Source of the DNA: Pseudomonas fluorescens
GTDB lineage: Bacteria; Pseudomonadota; Gammaproteobacteria; Pseudomonadales; Pseudomonadaceae
Length of the DNA stretch: 64,000 bases
Direction: 5' to 3'
NCBI RefSeq assembly: GCF_902497895.1
Contig: NZ_CABVHQ010000014.1
Span: 41,414-105,413, forward strand
Part shown: one piece after another, positions 27,104 through 34,640 of the stretch
How the letters are laid out: each line of letters opens with the position of its first letter
Position numbering within the stretch: position 1 is the stretch's first letter
Translations under genes and position numbers: made by a program
The notes under the pieces: generated by a model
The model's input: the letters and a program-made list of their open reading frames with translations, nothing else
Told to the model about the DNA's origin: nothing
Database searches by the model: none

Positions 27104-28891
27104 ATGTGGCTCCTGGTTCTCGCTTATCTCGGCGGCGTGCTGACGATTGTCAGCCCGTGCATTCTGCCGGTATTGCCCTTTGTCTTCGCGCGCACCGGCC
27201 AACCGTTTTTGCGCAGTGGCTTGCCGCTGCTGGCGGGGATGGCCCTGACCTTCGCGCTGGTCGCCTCGCTGGCGGCGGTGGGCGGCGGTTGGGTGGTGCA
27301 AGTCAATCAGTATGGTCGCTGGCTCGCGTTGCTGTTCGTAGCGCTATTCGCGCTGACGCTGTTGCTGCCGCGCCTCGCCGAGCGCCTGACTCGGCCACTG
27401 GTGGCAGCCGGCGGTCGGCTGTCCGAAGCGGCGGGTGCCGATACCCGGCCACGGCCTGGCGCCTCGTTGTTGATCGGCGTCGCCACTGGTCTGCTCTGGG
27501 CGCCGTGCGCCGGGCCGATCCTCGGGCTGCTGCTGACCGGCGCGGCGCTGCAAGGGGCAAACATCGGCACGACCTTGCTGTTGCTGGCCTACGCCGCGGG
27601 TGCCGCGACTTCGCTTGCCGGAGCATTGCTGCTGGGCGGTAAAGTCTTCGCCGCGATGAAGCGCTCGATCGGCGCCGGTGAATGGCTGCGCCGTGGTTTG
27701 GGAGCTTTGATGCTGGCGGGCGTAGTGGCGATTTCCCTGGGGTGGGATACCGGCATTTTGGCGCGGCTGTCGACGGCCTCTACCGGCGGTATCGAACAGG
27801 CGCTGGTCGGTCGGCTGGCCGGCAAATCGGCGATCAGCAGCGGGGCGATGATGGCGCAAGATTCTCAGCTCGGCTCAAGCATGATGGCTGCCGGTGGCGC
27901 GATGAAAATGACCGCTGCGACGCTGCCGATCGAAGGCAAGCTGCCACCCCTCGACGGCGCCGTGCAATGGCTCAACTCGCCGCCACTGAGCGCCGAGGCG
28001 TTAAAGGGCAAAGTGGTGCTGGTGGATTTCTGGACCTACTCCTGCATCAACTGCTTGCGCACCTTGCCGTACGTCAAGGCCTGGGCAGAGAAGTATCGCG
28101 ATCAGGGGCTGGTAGTGATCGGCGTGCACACCCCGGAATTTGCCTTCGAACGTGACGTCGGCAACGTGACCAAAGCCATGAAGGATCTGGGTATCAACTA
28201 CCCGGTGGCCATCGACAACGACTACAAGGTCTGGCGCGCCTTCAGCAACCAGTACTGGCCGGCGCATTACTTTGCCGATGCCCAGGGCCGGATCCGTTAT
28301 CACCATTTTGGCGAGGGCAACTATGCCGAGTCGGAGCGGGTGATCCAGCAGCTGTTGCGCGAGGCCGGTGCCGCCCAAGTGGCGGGCGGTCTGATCGACG
28401 CCAAGGCTCAGGGCGTGCAATTGGCCGCGGATATGAGCGAAATCCGCTCGCCGGAAACCTATCTGGGCTATCAACGCCTGGAACACTTTGTTCCGGCCGC
28501 CAGCCTGGCGCGCGACCGTGTCACGGCTTACAGCCCACCGACTAATCCGGCCCTCAACGAGTGGGGGCTGGAGGGCCAATGGAAGGTCGGCGCCGAGCAG
28601 GCCACCCTGGCAGCTCCGGCAGGGAAAATTGTCTACCGCTTTCATGCCCGGGATCTGCACTTGGTACTGGGCCCCGGCGCAGACGGTAAACCGGTGCGCT
28701 TCAAAGTCACCCTCGACGGCCAGATCCCAGGCGCGGCCCATGGCACCGACGTAGCCCCGGACGGCACGGGCGTCGTGACCGAGCAGCGGTTGTATCAGCT
28801 GGTACGCCAACCCGGTGACGTGGCGGAACGCACCTTCAGCATCGAGTTTCTTGACCCGCAGGTGTCGGCGTATGCGTTTACCTTTGGGTGA
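27104..28891 (+). CDS. dipZ: DipZ, CcdA-like membrane electron carrier fused to a periplasmic thioredoxin domain
   Basis: A 595-residue protein in three parts. Residues 1 to about 230 are a CcdA/DsbD-type membrane domain with the two redox Cys in VSPCILPVLPFV (C19) and LLWAPCAGPIL. Residues about 275-420 are a TlpA-like thioredoxin domain with CINC (WTYSCINCLRTLP). Residues about 440-595 are a beta-rich C-terminal domain (ETYLGYQRLEHF, YRFHARDLHLVLGPG) typical of DipZ. It should carry electrons from cytoplasmic thioredoxin across the membrane. Set between msrB and msrA, it is the likely reductant for both one-Cys enzymes. Confidence 0.93.
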   Translation: MWLLVLAYLGGVLTIVSPCILPVLPFVFARTGQPFLRSGLPLLAGMALTFALVASLAAVGGGWVVQVNQYGRWLALLFVALFALTLLLPRLAERLTRPLVAAGGRLSEAAGADTRPRPGASLLIGVATGLLWAPCAGPILGLLLTGAALQGANIGTTLLLLAYAAGAATSLAGALLLGGKVFAAMKRSIGAGEWLRRGLGALMLAGVVAISLGWDTGILARLSTASTGGIEQALVGRLAGKSAISSGAMMAQDSQLGSSMMAAGGAMKMTAATLPIEGKLPPLDGAVQWLNSPPLSAEALKGKVVLVDFWTYSCINCLRTLPYVKAWAEKYRDQGLVVIGVHTPEFAFERDVGNVTKAMKDLGINYPVAIDNDYKVWRAFSNQYWPAHYFADAQGRIRYHHFGEGNYAESERVIQQLLREAGAAQVAGGLIDAKAQGVQLAADMSEIRSPETYLGYQRLEHFVPAASLARDRVTAYSPPTNPALNEWGLEGQWKVGAEQATLAAPAGKIVYRFHARDLHLVLGPGADGKPVRFKVTLDGQIPGAAHGTDVAPDGTGVVTEQRLYQLVRQPGDVAERTFSIEFLDPQVSAYAFTFG

Positions 28892-28930
28892 AAACTGCAG
28901 GCGTTTAGCGATGAGTAGGGTCGCCCCTAA

Positions 28931-29028
28931 AAGATCGCAGCCTGCGGCAGCTCCTACGCCGACGCCATACACCCGAGAGATACCGAGTGAATGCAAAACC
29001 TGTAGGAGCTGCCGCAGGCTGCGATCTT
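28931..29028. repeat. REPIN of the GTAGGAGCTGCCGCAGG family
   Basis: Inverted copies AAGATCGCAGCCTGCGG and CCGCAGGCTGCGATCTT lie in the 198-base gap between dipZ and msrA. They may uncouple the two messages or stabilise the upstream one. Confidence 0.87.
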
Positions 29029-29089
29029 GGCAATCTGGCAAGCACTGAAAGGCCCTTGCAGCGGAATCATCAGATTTGGAGTCACCACC

Positions 29090-29806
29090 ATGAAAATCCC
29101 GTCCCAACCAATCTGGTGCCGTCTCCTGCTGGGCCTCGCCGCCGCCACCTTCATCGGTCAATGCACCGCCTTTTCCTTCGGCTCCACAGCGGATGCCGTC
29201 GCCATCCCCCCACCGGCTCTGGATCTGCCGGCCGGTCAATCCGCCAGTGAAACCGTAGTGCTCGCCGGTGGCTGCTTCTGGGGTGTACAAGGGGTATTCC
29301 AGCACGTGAAAGGCGTTAAGCGAGCGGTTTCCGGGTACGCTGGCGGCACCGCCAGCACCGCTCAATATGAGCAGGTCAGCAACGGCAACACTGGCCACGC
29401 CGAAGCCGTCGAAGTCACCTTCGATCCGACCCAGGTCAGCTATGGCAACTTGCTGCAGATTTTCTTCTCGGTGGCCCACAACCCCACCGAACTGAATCGC
29501 CAGGGCCCGGACACCGGTACCCAATACCGCTCGGCGATTTTCCCGGCAAACGCCGAACAGCAACGAGTCGCCCAGGCCTACATCGCCCAACTCGACGCCG
29601 CGCATTCGTTCAACAAACCGATCGTCACCAAGCTCGAAACCTTCAACGGCTTCTACCCGGCCGAGGACTACCATCAGGACTTCCTGACCGAACATCCGAC
29701 CTATCCCTACATCGTGATCAACGATCTGCCAAAGGTGGCGCAGCTCAAACAGCTGTATCCACAGCGTTATCAGGAGAAGCCGGTGTTGGTGAAGGCGGGG
29801 ATGTAA
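29090..29806 (+). CDS. msrA: Periplasmic peptide-methionine (S)-sulfoxide reductase (MsrA)
   Basis: A 238-residue MsrA with a Sec signal peptide (residues 1 to about 29), so it is exported. The catalytic motif is GGCFWGVQGVF with nucleophile C62; the substrate-pocket blocks GYAGGTASTAQYEQVSNGNTGHAEAVEV and GPDTGTQYRSAIF are intact. C62 is the only Cys after the signal region. The C-terminal resolving Cys of cytoplasmic MsrA is missing, as expected for direct recycling by a thioredoxin domain such as that of DipZ. The ATG at 29090 follows GGAGTCACC. It repairs the S form of methionine sulfoxide, complementing the MsrB encoded upstream. Confidence 0.93.
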   Translation: MKIPSQPIWCRLLLGLAAATFIGQCTAFSFGSTADAVAIPPPALDLPAGQSASETVVLAGGCFWGVQGVFQHVKGVKRAVSGYAGGTASTAQYEQVSNGNTGHAEAVEVTFDPTQVSYGNLLQIFFSVAHNPTELNRQGPDTGTQYRSAIFPANAEQQRVAQAYIAQLDAAHSFNKPIVTKLETFNGFYPAEDYHQDFLTEHPTYPYIVINDLPKVAQLKQLYPQRYQEKPVLVKAGM

Positions 29807-29920
29807 GGGAGAAAGGCCGATGCCGATTAATAAAGCAATTTGTCTGGCGGGTGACAATTGTGGCGAAGGGGCTTGCTCTAATGCCGGTCCGTTAAGGAAT
29901 TTGAGGTTCAGTACTGTCCC

Positions 29921-30093
29921 CCGTAGCAGCTGGCGAAGCCTGCGTTCGGCTGCGCAGCAGTCGTAAATCCTCCTTCCATGGTTTGTCTGGAATACCGCGG
30001 TGCCTGATTTTACGACTGCTTCGCAGCCGAACGCAGCCTCGCAGGCTCGGCAGCTGCTACGCGAGCCGAACGCAGGCTTCGCCAGCTGCTACG
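29921..30093. repeat. REP array, CGTAGCAGCTG family, left flank of hipBA
   Basis: One REP at about 29921-29966, then two in tandem (about 30010-30060 and 30061-30093) in the other orientation. The array ends eight bases from the hipA stop codon. It closely matches the array at 32073-32283 in the same orientation. Just left of it, 29859-29897 holds a decayed TGTGGCGA-type REP piece ending ATGCCGGTCCGTTAAGGA, which also appears near 39301. Confidence 0.85.
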
Positions 30094-30101
30094 GTCGAGC
30101 C

Positions 30102-31382
30102 TCAATGGCGAGTCTCAACGGCGAGTCTGAACGCCATGCTCATTTCATCTTGCTCCCGTCGAGATAGGCCGAGTGCATTGGCCAGCGTTGGCCATTGGCG
30201 CACAACTCCCTGGAAGTCCTCGATCATCTGGTCCGCCTCATTCAGCGGAACCCGAAAAATCGGTGCTACTGAACGAACCAGGTCAAGGTCGAGTGCATTG
30301 TCGTGTTCGCTGACATTCAACTTGAGCGCTTGCCCGTAGCGGTCCGGGTTCATGTCATAGGCAGGGGAGAGATGCCAGCCTCGGGCAGGTTCAAGGATGA
30401 AACCGTGATTGCGCAGATGATCGTCGGTATTGGAAACCAGCATGTTGAACAGGATGCGGCTCCAAAGCTCACGCAGATCTGCGTTGGTGTTGGCGCCCTG
30501 AGTAATAAGCACCTGAGCCAAATCCAGATAGCTGATGCCGGTCGAGGCATCATCACCATCGGTATGGCCGGTGAGGGTCATGGCGGAGGCAAAGTGCAGT
30601 CGTCGGCCATTGGCGGTCCGGTCAAAACGCTTTACCCGGAAACAGTGATGCGCGCTGGCATAACGTTCTGCATCCATCTGCGCGACCCGAAGCCCGCAGG
30701 CCTCGGCCAGGGACCCGACGATATATTCCCAGGCGCCAATATCCTGCTCATCGCGCACACTGGGAAACTTGGCGATCCAGAGTTGCCCGTCGGTGTCGAC
30801 CACGCTGGCCTTGGGCCGGGCACCTCCCAGTGAGCCGCCTGGAGCAATCAATAGGCGAATCCAGTCACCGCCTTCGGCCGCGGTGTTGTCCTGGTCATTT
30901 TCCAGGGACCGGCTAGCAGCCTCCAGTTCGCGCAACTTGACCAGCGGAGGGGCCGCCAGACCTTGCCGATCATCGAGGAACGGGCCTTCGTCATTGAGCT
31001 TGAAACGCAGAGCACCGACCCGGTAAGTATCATGCACTCCCAAGAGATAGTTCGACTCGAACAGTCGCTTATTCGCCGGTTCCGCGCCTGCTCTCTTGTC
31101 ACGCTCGAGCCGACGATTCATGAGCATGCGACCCCATCGGTCAGGACTCGAATCAGAAAAAACGCCGAAGGTCTCGCGTCCCCGCGCAGGATATTGCGAG
31201 CCTTCGAATAAACCGATCCCGGGCTCGAGCTGGATCATCCCCAGGGTCGGATCCGAGAGCGCCTTACGCTCATATTCGAATTCAAACAGCTCACTGGCAC
31301 CGCTACGCCGCGCATGAAGAAGGCCCAGGCGTCGAGGTGCTGGCAAACCATCCCAGTCGGCATAAACAGCTATCGGGTTCAT
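30102..31382 (-). CDS. hipA: HipA-family serine/threonine kinase (toxin of a hipBA module)
   Basis: A 426-residue HipA kinase. The N-terminal couple_hipA region is at about 1-130 ([17 protein letters not shown]). The kinase domain has the ATP loop and autophosphorylation Ser in [16 protein letters not shown] and the catalytic Asp in [12 protein letters not shown]. The metal-binding Asp is in LSPAYDMNP. All key residues look intact. E. coli HipA phosphorylates GltX and causes persistence; the target here is unknown. It overlaps the upstream antitoxin gene by 4 bases, the standard hipBA order. The module is bracketed by direct REP arrays. Confidence 0.92.
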   Translation of the reverse strand: MNPIAVYADWDGLPAPRRLGLLHARRSGASELFEFEYERKALSDPTLGMIQLEPGIGLFEGSQYPARGRETFGVFSDSSPDRWGRMLMNRRLERDKRAGAEPANKRLFESNYLLGVHDTYRVGALRFKLNDEGPFLDDRQGLAAPPLVKLRELEAASRSLENDQDNTAAEGGDWIRLLIAPGGSLGGARPKASVVDTDGQLWIAKFPSVRDEQDIGAWEYIVGSLAEACGLRVAQMDAERYASAHHCFRVKRFDRTANGRRLHFASAMTLTGHTDGDDASTGISYLDLAQVLITQGANTNADLRELWSRILFNMLVSNTDDHLRNHGFILEPARGWHLSPAYDMNPDRYGQALKLNVSEHDNALDLDLVRSVAPIFRVPLNEADQMIEDFQGVVRQWPTLANALGLSRREQDEMSMAFRLAVETRH

Positions 31383-31888
31383 TCCTTGTCCCCTGTGTCG
31401 GAAGGCGCTTTACTGACCTTTTTGGGTTTCACAATCAAGGCCGAAAGCTTCGAGGCGACCTGAACCGGGGCACCAGGCTCACTCGGCCTGGGCAGCCGCT
31501 TGGCCTGTTTGGGCGCAGGTATCGCGGACTCTTCCTTCAAGTGAGGCGCCGGTCTGGATTTGCCAGTCAAGGTCGATCTTTGCGCTGCAGGCCGCTGCTT
31601 TCCCGAGAGCGCGGAGTCTTGTAAATGACGACCTATGTCGTCGGCCTGGGCAATCAGGGAAATGTCTTTCTCCAAGCCAAGCACCTGCAGCACAGAGAGA
31701 TAAGCCCCCATGGTAACGCCCGAGCCGCCGCGCTCCAGCGCCCGCAAAGTCATTTGCGACATGCCGGCGCGCTCCGCCACTTGCTTGGCCGTCAGCTTGC
31801 GCCGCAGCCGCGCGAGGCGCAGCCTTTCACCCAGCTCTACCAGCAAATGGCTTGTGGTCGGGAGCAATGGAGCAGTTTTTTTGGCCAT
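31379..31888 (-). CDS. hipB: HipB-like antitoxin / XRE-family repressor with a long basic tail
   Basis: A 169-residue protein. The Cro/CI-type helix-turn-helix occupies about residues 14-75 ([37 protein letters not shown]). After it runs a tail of about 85 residues rich in Lys, Pro, Ser and Arg ([33 protein letters not shown]). E. coli HipB is only 88 residues, so the tail is unusual; it may wrap HipA or bind DNA. It should neutralise HipA and repress the operon. The ATG at 31886-31888 fits the fold; a longer reading by 17 residues is less likely. Confidence 0.85.
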   Translation of the reverse strand: MAKKTAPLLPTTSHLLVELGERLRLARLRRKLTAKQVAERAGMSQMTLRALERGGSGVTMGAYLSVLQVLGLEKDISLIAQADDIGRHLQDSALSGKQRPAAQRSTLTGKSRPAPHLKEESAIPAPKQAKRLPRPSEPGAPVQVASKLSALIVKPKKVSKAPSDTGDKE

Positions 31889-31903
31889 GAGTGCCAGTAT
31901 TCC

Positions 31904-31940
31904 AGTGTTTATTACCATAGAGTGCAAAAATAATAACACT
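31904..31940. promoter_or_regulatory. Inverted repeat upstream of hipB, candidate autoregulatory operator
   Basis: AGTGTTTATTA (31904-31914) and TAATAACACT (31931-31940) are inverted copies with one extra T, centred about 34 bases before the hipB start. HipB proteins repress their own promoter through such palindromes. Confidence 0.5.
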
Positions 31941-32072
31941 AAATGTAAACTCTGGAAAAAGTGCAGTGCAATTATTCTGGCGTTTTAACTTGGTTAGTGA
32001 AGGAATAATTACATGAATTCGCGCTGCGCATCGCGCGGTGCCTGAAGCGATGCTCACTTGTAGCTAGGGGGC

Positions 32073-32283
32073 TCGTAGCAGCTGCCGAAGGCTGCGTCCG
32101 GCTGCGCAGCAGCCGTAAAATTATGCGTCCACGGTTTTCTGGAAAACCGCAGTGCCTGATTTTACGACTGCTTCGCAGCCGAACGCAGCCTCGCAGGCTC
32201 GGCAGCTGCTTCGCAGCCGAACGCAGCCTTGCAGGCTCGGCAGCTGCTACGCAAGCCGAACGCAGGCTTCGCCAGCTGCTACG
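32073..32283. repeat. REP array, CGTAGCAGCTG family, right flank of hipBA
   Basis: One REP at about 32073-32118, then three tandem units between 32161 and 32283. It matches the array at 29921-30093 almost base for base, with one extra unit of about 39 bases (GCTTCGCAGCCGAACGCAGC and onward). With the operator it fills the 31889-32340 gap; I see no gene there. Confidence 0.87.
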
Positions 32284-32340
32284 GATTGCGTAACGTCTTA
32301 AACCCCTTCACCACAGGGGTTGGTTCTAGATGGCTGGACC

Positions 32341-32550
32341 CTATCCAGGATTCAAGTTCTTGCGATACTCAGTTGTGGTCATCCCGGCATACCCCCAGTT
32401 ATCAGTATCCACTTCCTCGATAACGATATGGGTCAGGTCGGGACGTTTGCCCAGGACCCGTTCCAGGGTTTCGGTGATTTCGGCGATGACCTGGGCTTTT
32501 TGCTCCCGGGTCACTCCGTCTCGGGTGATGCGCACATTGACGAAAGGCAT
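32341..32550 (-). CDS. 4-oxalocrotonate tautomerase-family enzyme
   Basis: A 69-residue protein starting MPFVNVRITRDG. Removal of Met would expose Pro1, the catalytic base of the tautomerase superfamily. The Arg at position 11-12 region and the block HIVIEEVDTDNWGYAGMTTTEY fit the 4-OT-like branch. The ATG at 32548-32550 gives this exact N-terminus; a longer reading would bury the Pro and is rejected. It is on the same strand as the SDR gene, 72 bases downstream of its stop, so both may be one transcript under the divergent LysR regulator. Confidence 0.9.
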   Translation of the reverse strand: MPFVNVRITRDGVTREQKAQVIAEITETLERVLGKRPDLTHIVIEEVDTDNWGYAGMTTTEYRKNLNPG

Positions 32551-32622
32551 GATCGTGCTCCTGTTATGTACTCGAATGACCCTGAACCGGGGAGCCGTTG
32601 GCGGCTCCCCGGGCAAGACTGT

Positions 32623-33357
32623 TTACCACTTGCCGCTGCTCATCCCGCCATCTACCGCCAGCACCGTGCCGGTGGTGAACTCGGCATTGGTCAGGTAAAG
32701 CACAGCATCGGTGATTTCGCTGATGTTGCCCATACGTCCCAGAGGCTGCAGGGTCTTGAGGAATTCGCGGTGTTCCGGGCTGTGCATAGGGGTGTCGACA
32801 ATACCGGGAGCCACTGCGTTGACCTTGATGTTATGGGGTGACAACTCCAGCGCCAGGGCGCGAGTGGCCTGGTTGATCCCGCCTTTGATCAACACCGGCA
32901 AGGTCGCCGGCACCTGTTGATTCGGTTGCAAGGCCACGCTCGCGGTAATGTTGACGATGAAGCCCTGCTTGCGCGGGATCATGTGCGCTGCGGCGACCTG
33001 TGACGGATAAACGAAGCCCCTGAGGTTAGTACTGATCATCGCTTCCAGATCTTCCGGGCTGTAGTCAATGAACGGCTTGGCCTGAAAAATCCCGGCGTTG
33101 TTGATCAGGATATCGACCTGGCCGAAGGCCTCGATGGCCGCCTGGAACAGCCGCTTGGCGGTGTCCGGCTCGGCAATGTCGCCAGCTACGCCGAGAAAGC
33201 GCGGGGAGTTGCCCAGTTGCTCGGCCGCTTCGCGCAGACGCTGTTCAGTGCGAGCGTTGCCGACCACGTTGTAGCCTTGCTCCAGATAGGCCTTTGCCAG
33301 GCCCAGGCCAATGCCGCTCGACGCGCCGGTGATTACTACAGTTCTTGGAGAGTTCAT
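32623..33357 (-). CDS. SDR-family oxidoreductase lacking the catalytic Tyr
   Basis: A 244-residue short-chain dehydrogenase/reductase. The cofactor loop is TGASSGIGLGLA (residues 10-21), with D60 of VAGDIA, the NNAG motif at 86-89, and Ser140. The YxxxK element reads PVLIK: K158 is present but position 154 is Pro instead of Tyr. The ending TGTVLAVDGGMSSGKW is typical. Some SDRs with this VPATLPVLIKGG-type sequence also lack Tyr, so it may be a real subfamily with altered or no redox chemistry. Start at ATG 33355-33357. Divergent from a LysR-type gene. Confidence 0.9.
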   Translation of the reverse strand: MNSPRTVVITGASSGIGLGLAKAYLEQGYNVVGNARTEQRLREAAEQLGNSPRFLGVAGDIAEPDTAKRLFQAAIEAFGQVDILINNAGIFQAKPFIDYSPEDLEAMISTNLRGFVYPSQVAAAHMIPRKQGFIVNITASVALQPNQQVPATLPVLIKGGINQATRALALELSPHNIKVNAVAPGIVDTPMHSPEHREFLKTLQPLGRMGNISEITDAVLYLTNAEFTTGTVLAVDGGMSSGKW

Positions 33358-33435
33358 GTCGGGTACCTGCAAAAATTGGGTTTCATAGGTTGTCCCAGAG
33401 CCCTTTTTCGGAAGGAACTGCTCGGGTTGAATTCA

Positions 33436-33468
33436 CTGTATTTCTTTACCTTTGTTTGATAAATACAG
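33436..33468. promoter_or_regulatory. Inverted repeat between the SDR and LysR genes, candidate operator
   Basis: CTGTATTT (33436-33443) and AAATACAG (33461-33468) are perfect inverted copies 17 bases apart, in the divergent gap. The position suits binding by the adjacent LysR-type regulator or a TetR-like one. Confidence 0.5.
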
Positions 33469-33505
33469 GTACGAGCACTTCATTTGATCCATGGTGTAAT
33501 CAATC

Positions 33506-34447
33506 ATGAAGCGACAGTTCGAAGATATTCAGCTGGGCAGCATCGAGTTGTTTTGCCTGGCGGCTGAGTCCGGCAGCTTCACCACCGCAGCCGCTGTCGC
33601 CGGTGTCACCCCGGCTGCAGTCAGTCGCTCGGTGTCGCGGATGGAGGCGCGCATGGGCGTACGGCTGTTTGCCCGAACCACCCGCAGCGTCAAACTGACG
33701 GAAAGCGGCCGAGCGTATTTTGAGCAATGCCGCCAGGCCCTGGCCCAACTGGTCGAAGCGCAACGGGAAGTGATGGGCAAGCAGCAAACGCCCTCCGGGA
33801 CCTTGCGCATCAGCGTGCCCACTACCTACGCCCATCACCGCATCCTGCCGTTGCTGCCGATATTCAGAGAGCGGTTCCCGGCGGTAAAGGTCGAGGCCCA
33901 TGTCAGCAATCGCAACGTCGACTTCATCGAGGAAGGCTACGACATGGCGATCAGGGTTCGGGTCCTGCCGGATTCAGGCTTGATTGCCCGCCACCTGGAA
34001 GACGCGCAACTGGTCATCGTGGCCAGCCCTGAATACCTGCAGCGTGCGGGTACGCCGCAAACCCTGGAGGACCTGCAGCAACATGAGTGCATTCAATTCG
34101 AGCTACCCAGCAGCGGCCGGCACATCGCCTGGTTGTTCAAGGACAACGGCGAAGACAAGGACCTGCTGACCGAAGGTGGCTACAGCTGCTCGGATGATGT
34201 ACTGGGCGGCGTGACCCTGGCCAAACACAGTGCCGGCCTGTTTCAGACCTATAAATTCATTGTTGAAAAAGAGTTGGCACAAGGCTCGCTGATCGAAGTC
34301 CTTGAAGCGTTCCACGGACGATCCCGGCCCTTCACGCTGCTCTACCCGGGCGGACGCCACACCCCGTTGCGGCTTCGGGCCTTTGTCGACTTCCTGATGG
34401 AATATCGGGCGCAGTGGAGCCTGCCCGAGAGTGAGTTAAAGACCTGA
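33506..34447 (+). CDS. LysR-family transcriptional regulator
   Basis: A 313-residue regulator. The N-terminal winged helix-turn-helix is at about residues 10-68 (IELFCLAAESGSFTTAAAVAGVTPAAVSRSVSRMEARMGVRLFARTTR), followed by a linker helix and a periplasmic-binding-like effector domain (about 95-300). It resembles the CrgA/AaeR-type group. It is transcribed away from the SDR-tautomerase pair, the usual layout when such a regulator controls its neighbour. The inducer is unknown. A REPIN follows 25 bases downstream. Confidence 0.92.
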   Translation: MKRQFEDIQLGSIELFCLAAESGSFTTAAAVAGVTPAAVSRSVSRMEARMGVRLFARTTRSVKLTESGRAYFEQCRQALAQLVEAQREVMGKQQTPSGTLRISVPTTYAHHRILPLLPIFRERFPAVKVEAHVSNRNVDFIEEGYDMAIRVRVLPDSGLIARHLEDAQLVIVASPEYLQRAGTPQTLEDLQQHECIQFELPSSGRHIAWLFKDNGEDKDLLTEGGYSCSDDVLGGVTLAKHSAGLFQTYKFIVEKELAQGSLIEVLEAFHGRSRPFTLLYPGGRHTPLRLRAFVDFLMEYRAQWSLPESELKT

Positions 34448-34470
34448 CGGTGCAGCCAGCCGAATGCCCC

Positions 34471-34572
34471 AAAAGATCGCAGCCTGCGGCAGCTCCTACG
34501 CCAATCCCATGCACCCACAAATGATCAGGTGTACTCAAACCCCGTAGGAGCTGCCGCAGGCTGCGATCTTTT
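34471..34572. repeat. REPIN of the GTAGGAGCTGCCGCAGG family
   Basis: Inverted copies AAAAGATCGCAGCCTGCGG and CCGCAGGCTGCGATCTTTT lie between the convergent 3' ends of the LysR and PhoD-like genes. Its outer A and T runs would let it act as a two-way terminator. Confidence 0.87.
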
Positions 34573-34640
34573 GGCTGCGCCCGGCTCCTGGCTGACTGGC
34601 ATCGGGAAAACCGCACACTCAAACATCCGACAACCACTGC

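Noticed and set aside
28001..29857. A 618-residue minus-strand frame across dipZ, the REPIN and msrA
   Set aside because: It runs through a REPIN and opposes two clearly coding genes; it has no recognisable domains.
29859..29897. A possible attachment-site repeat shared with 39285-39317 (ATGCC-GTCCGTTAAGGA)
   Set aside because: It is part of decayed REP-family sequence, found near other REPs, and no integrase lies between the copies.
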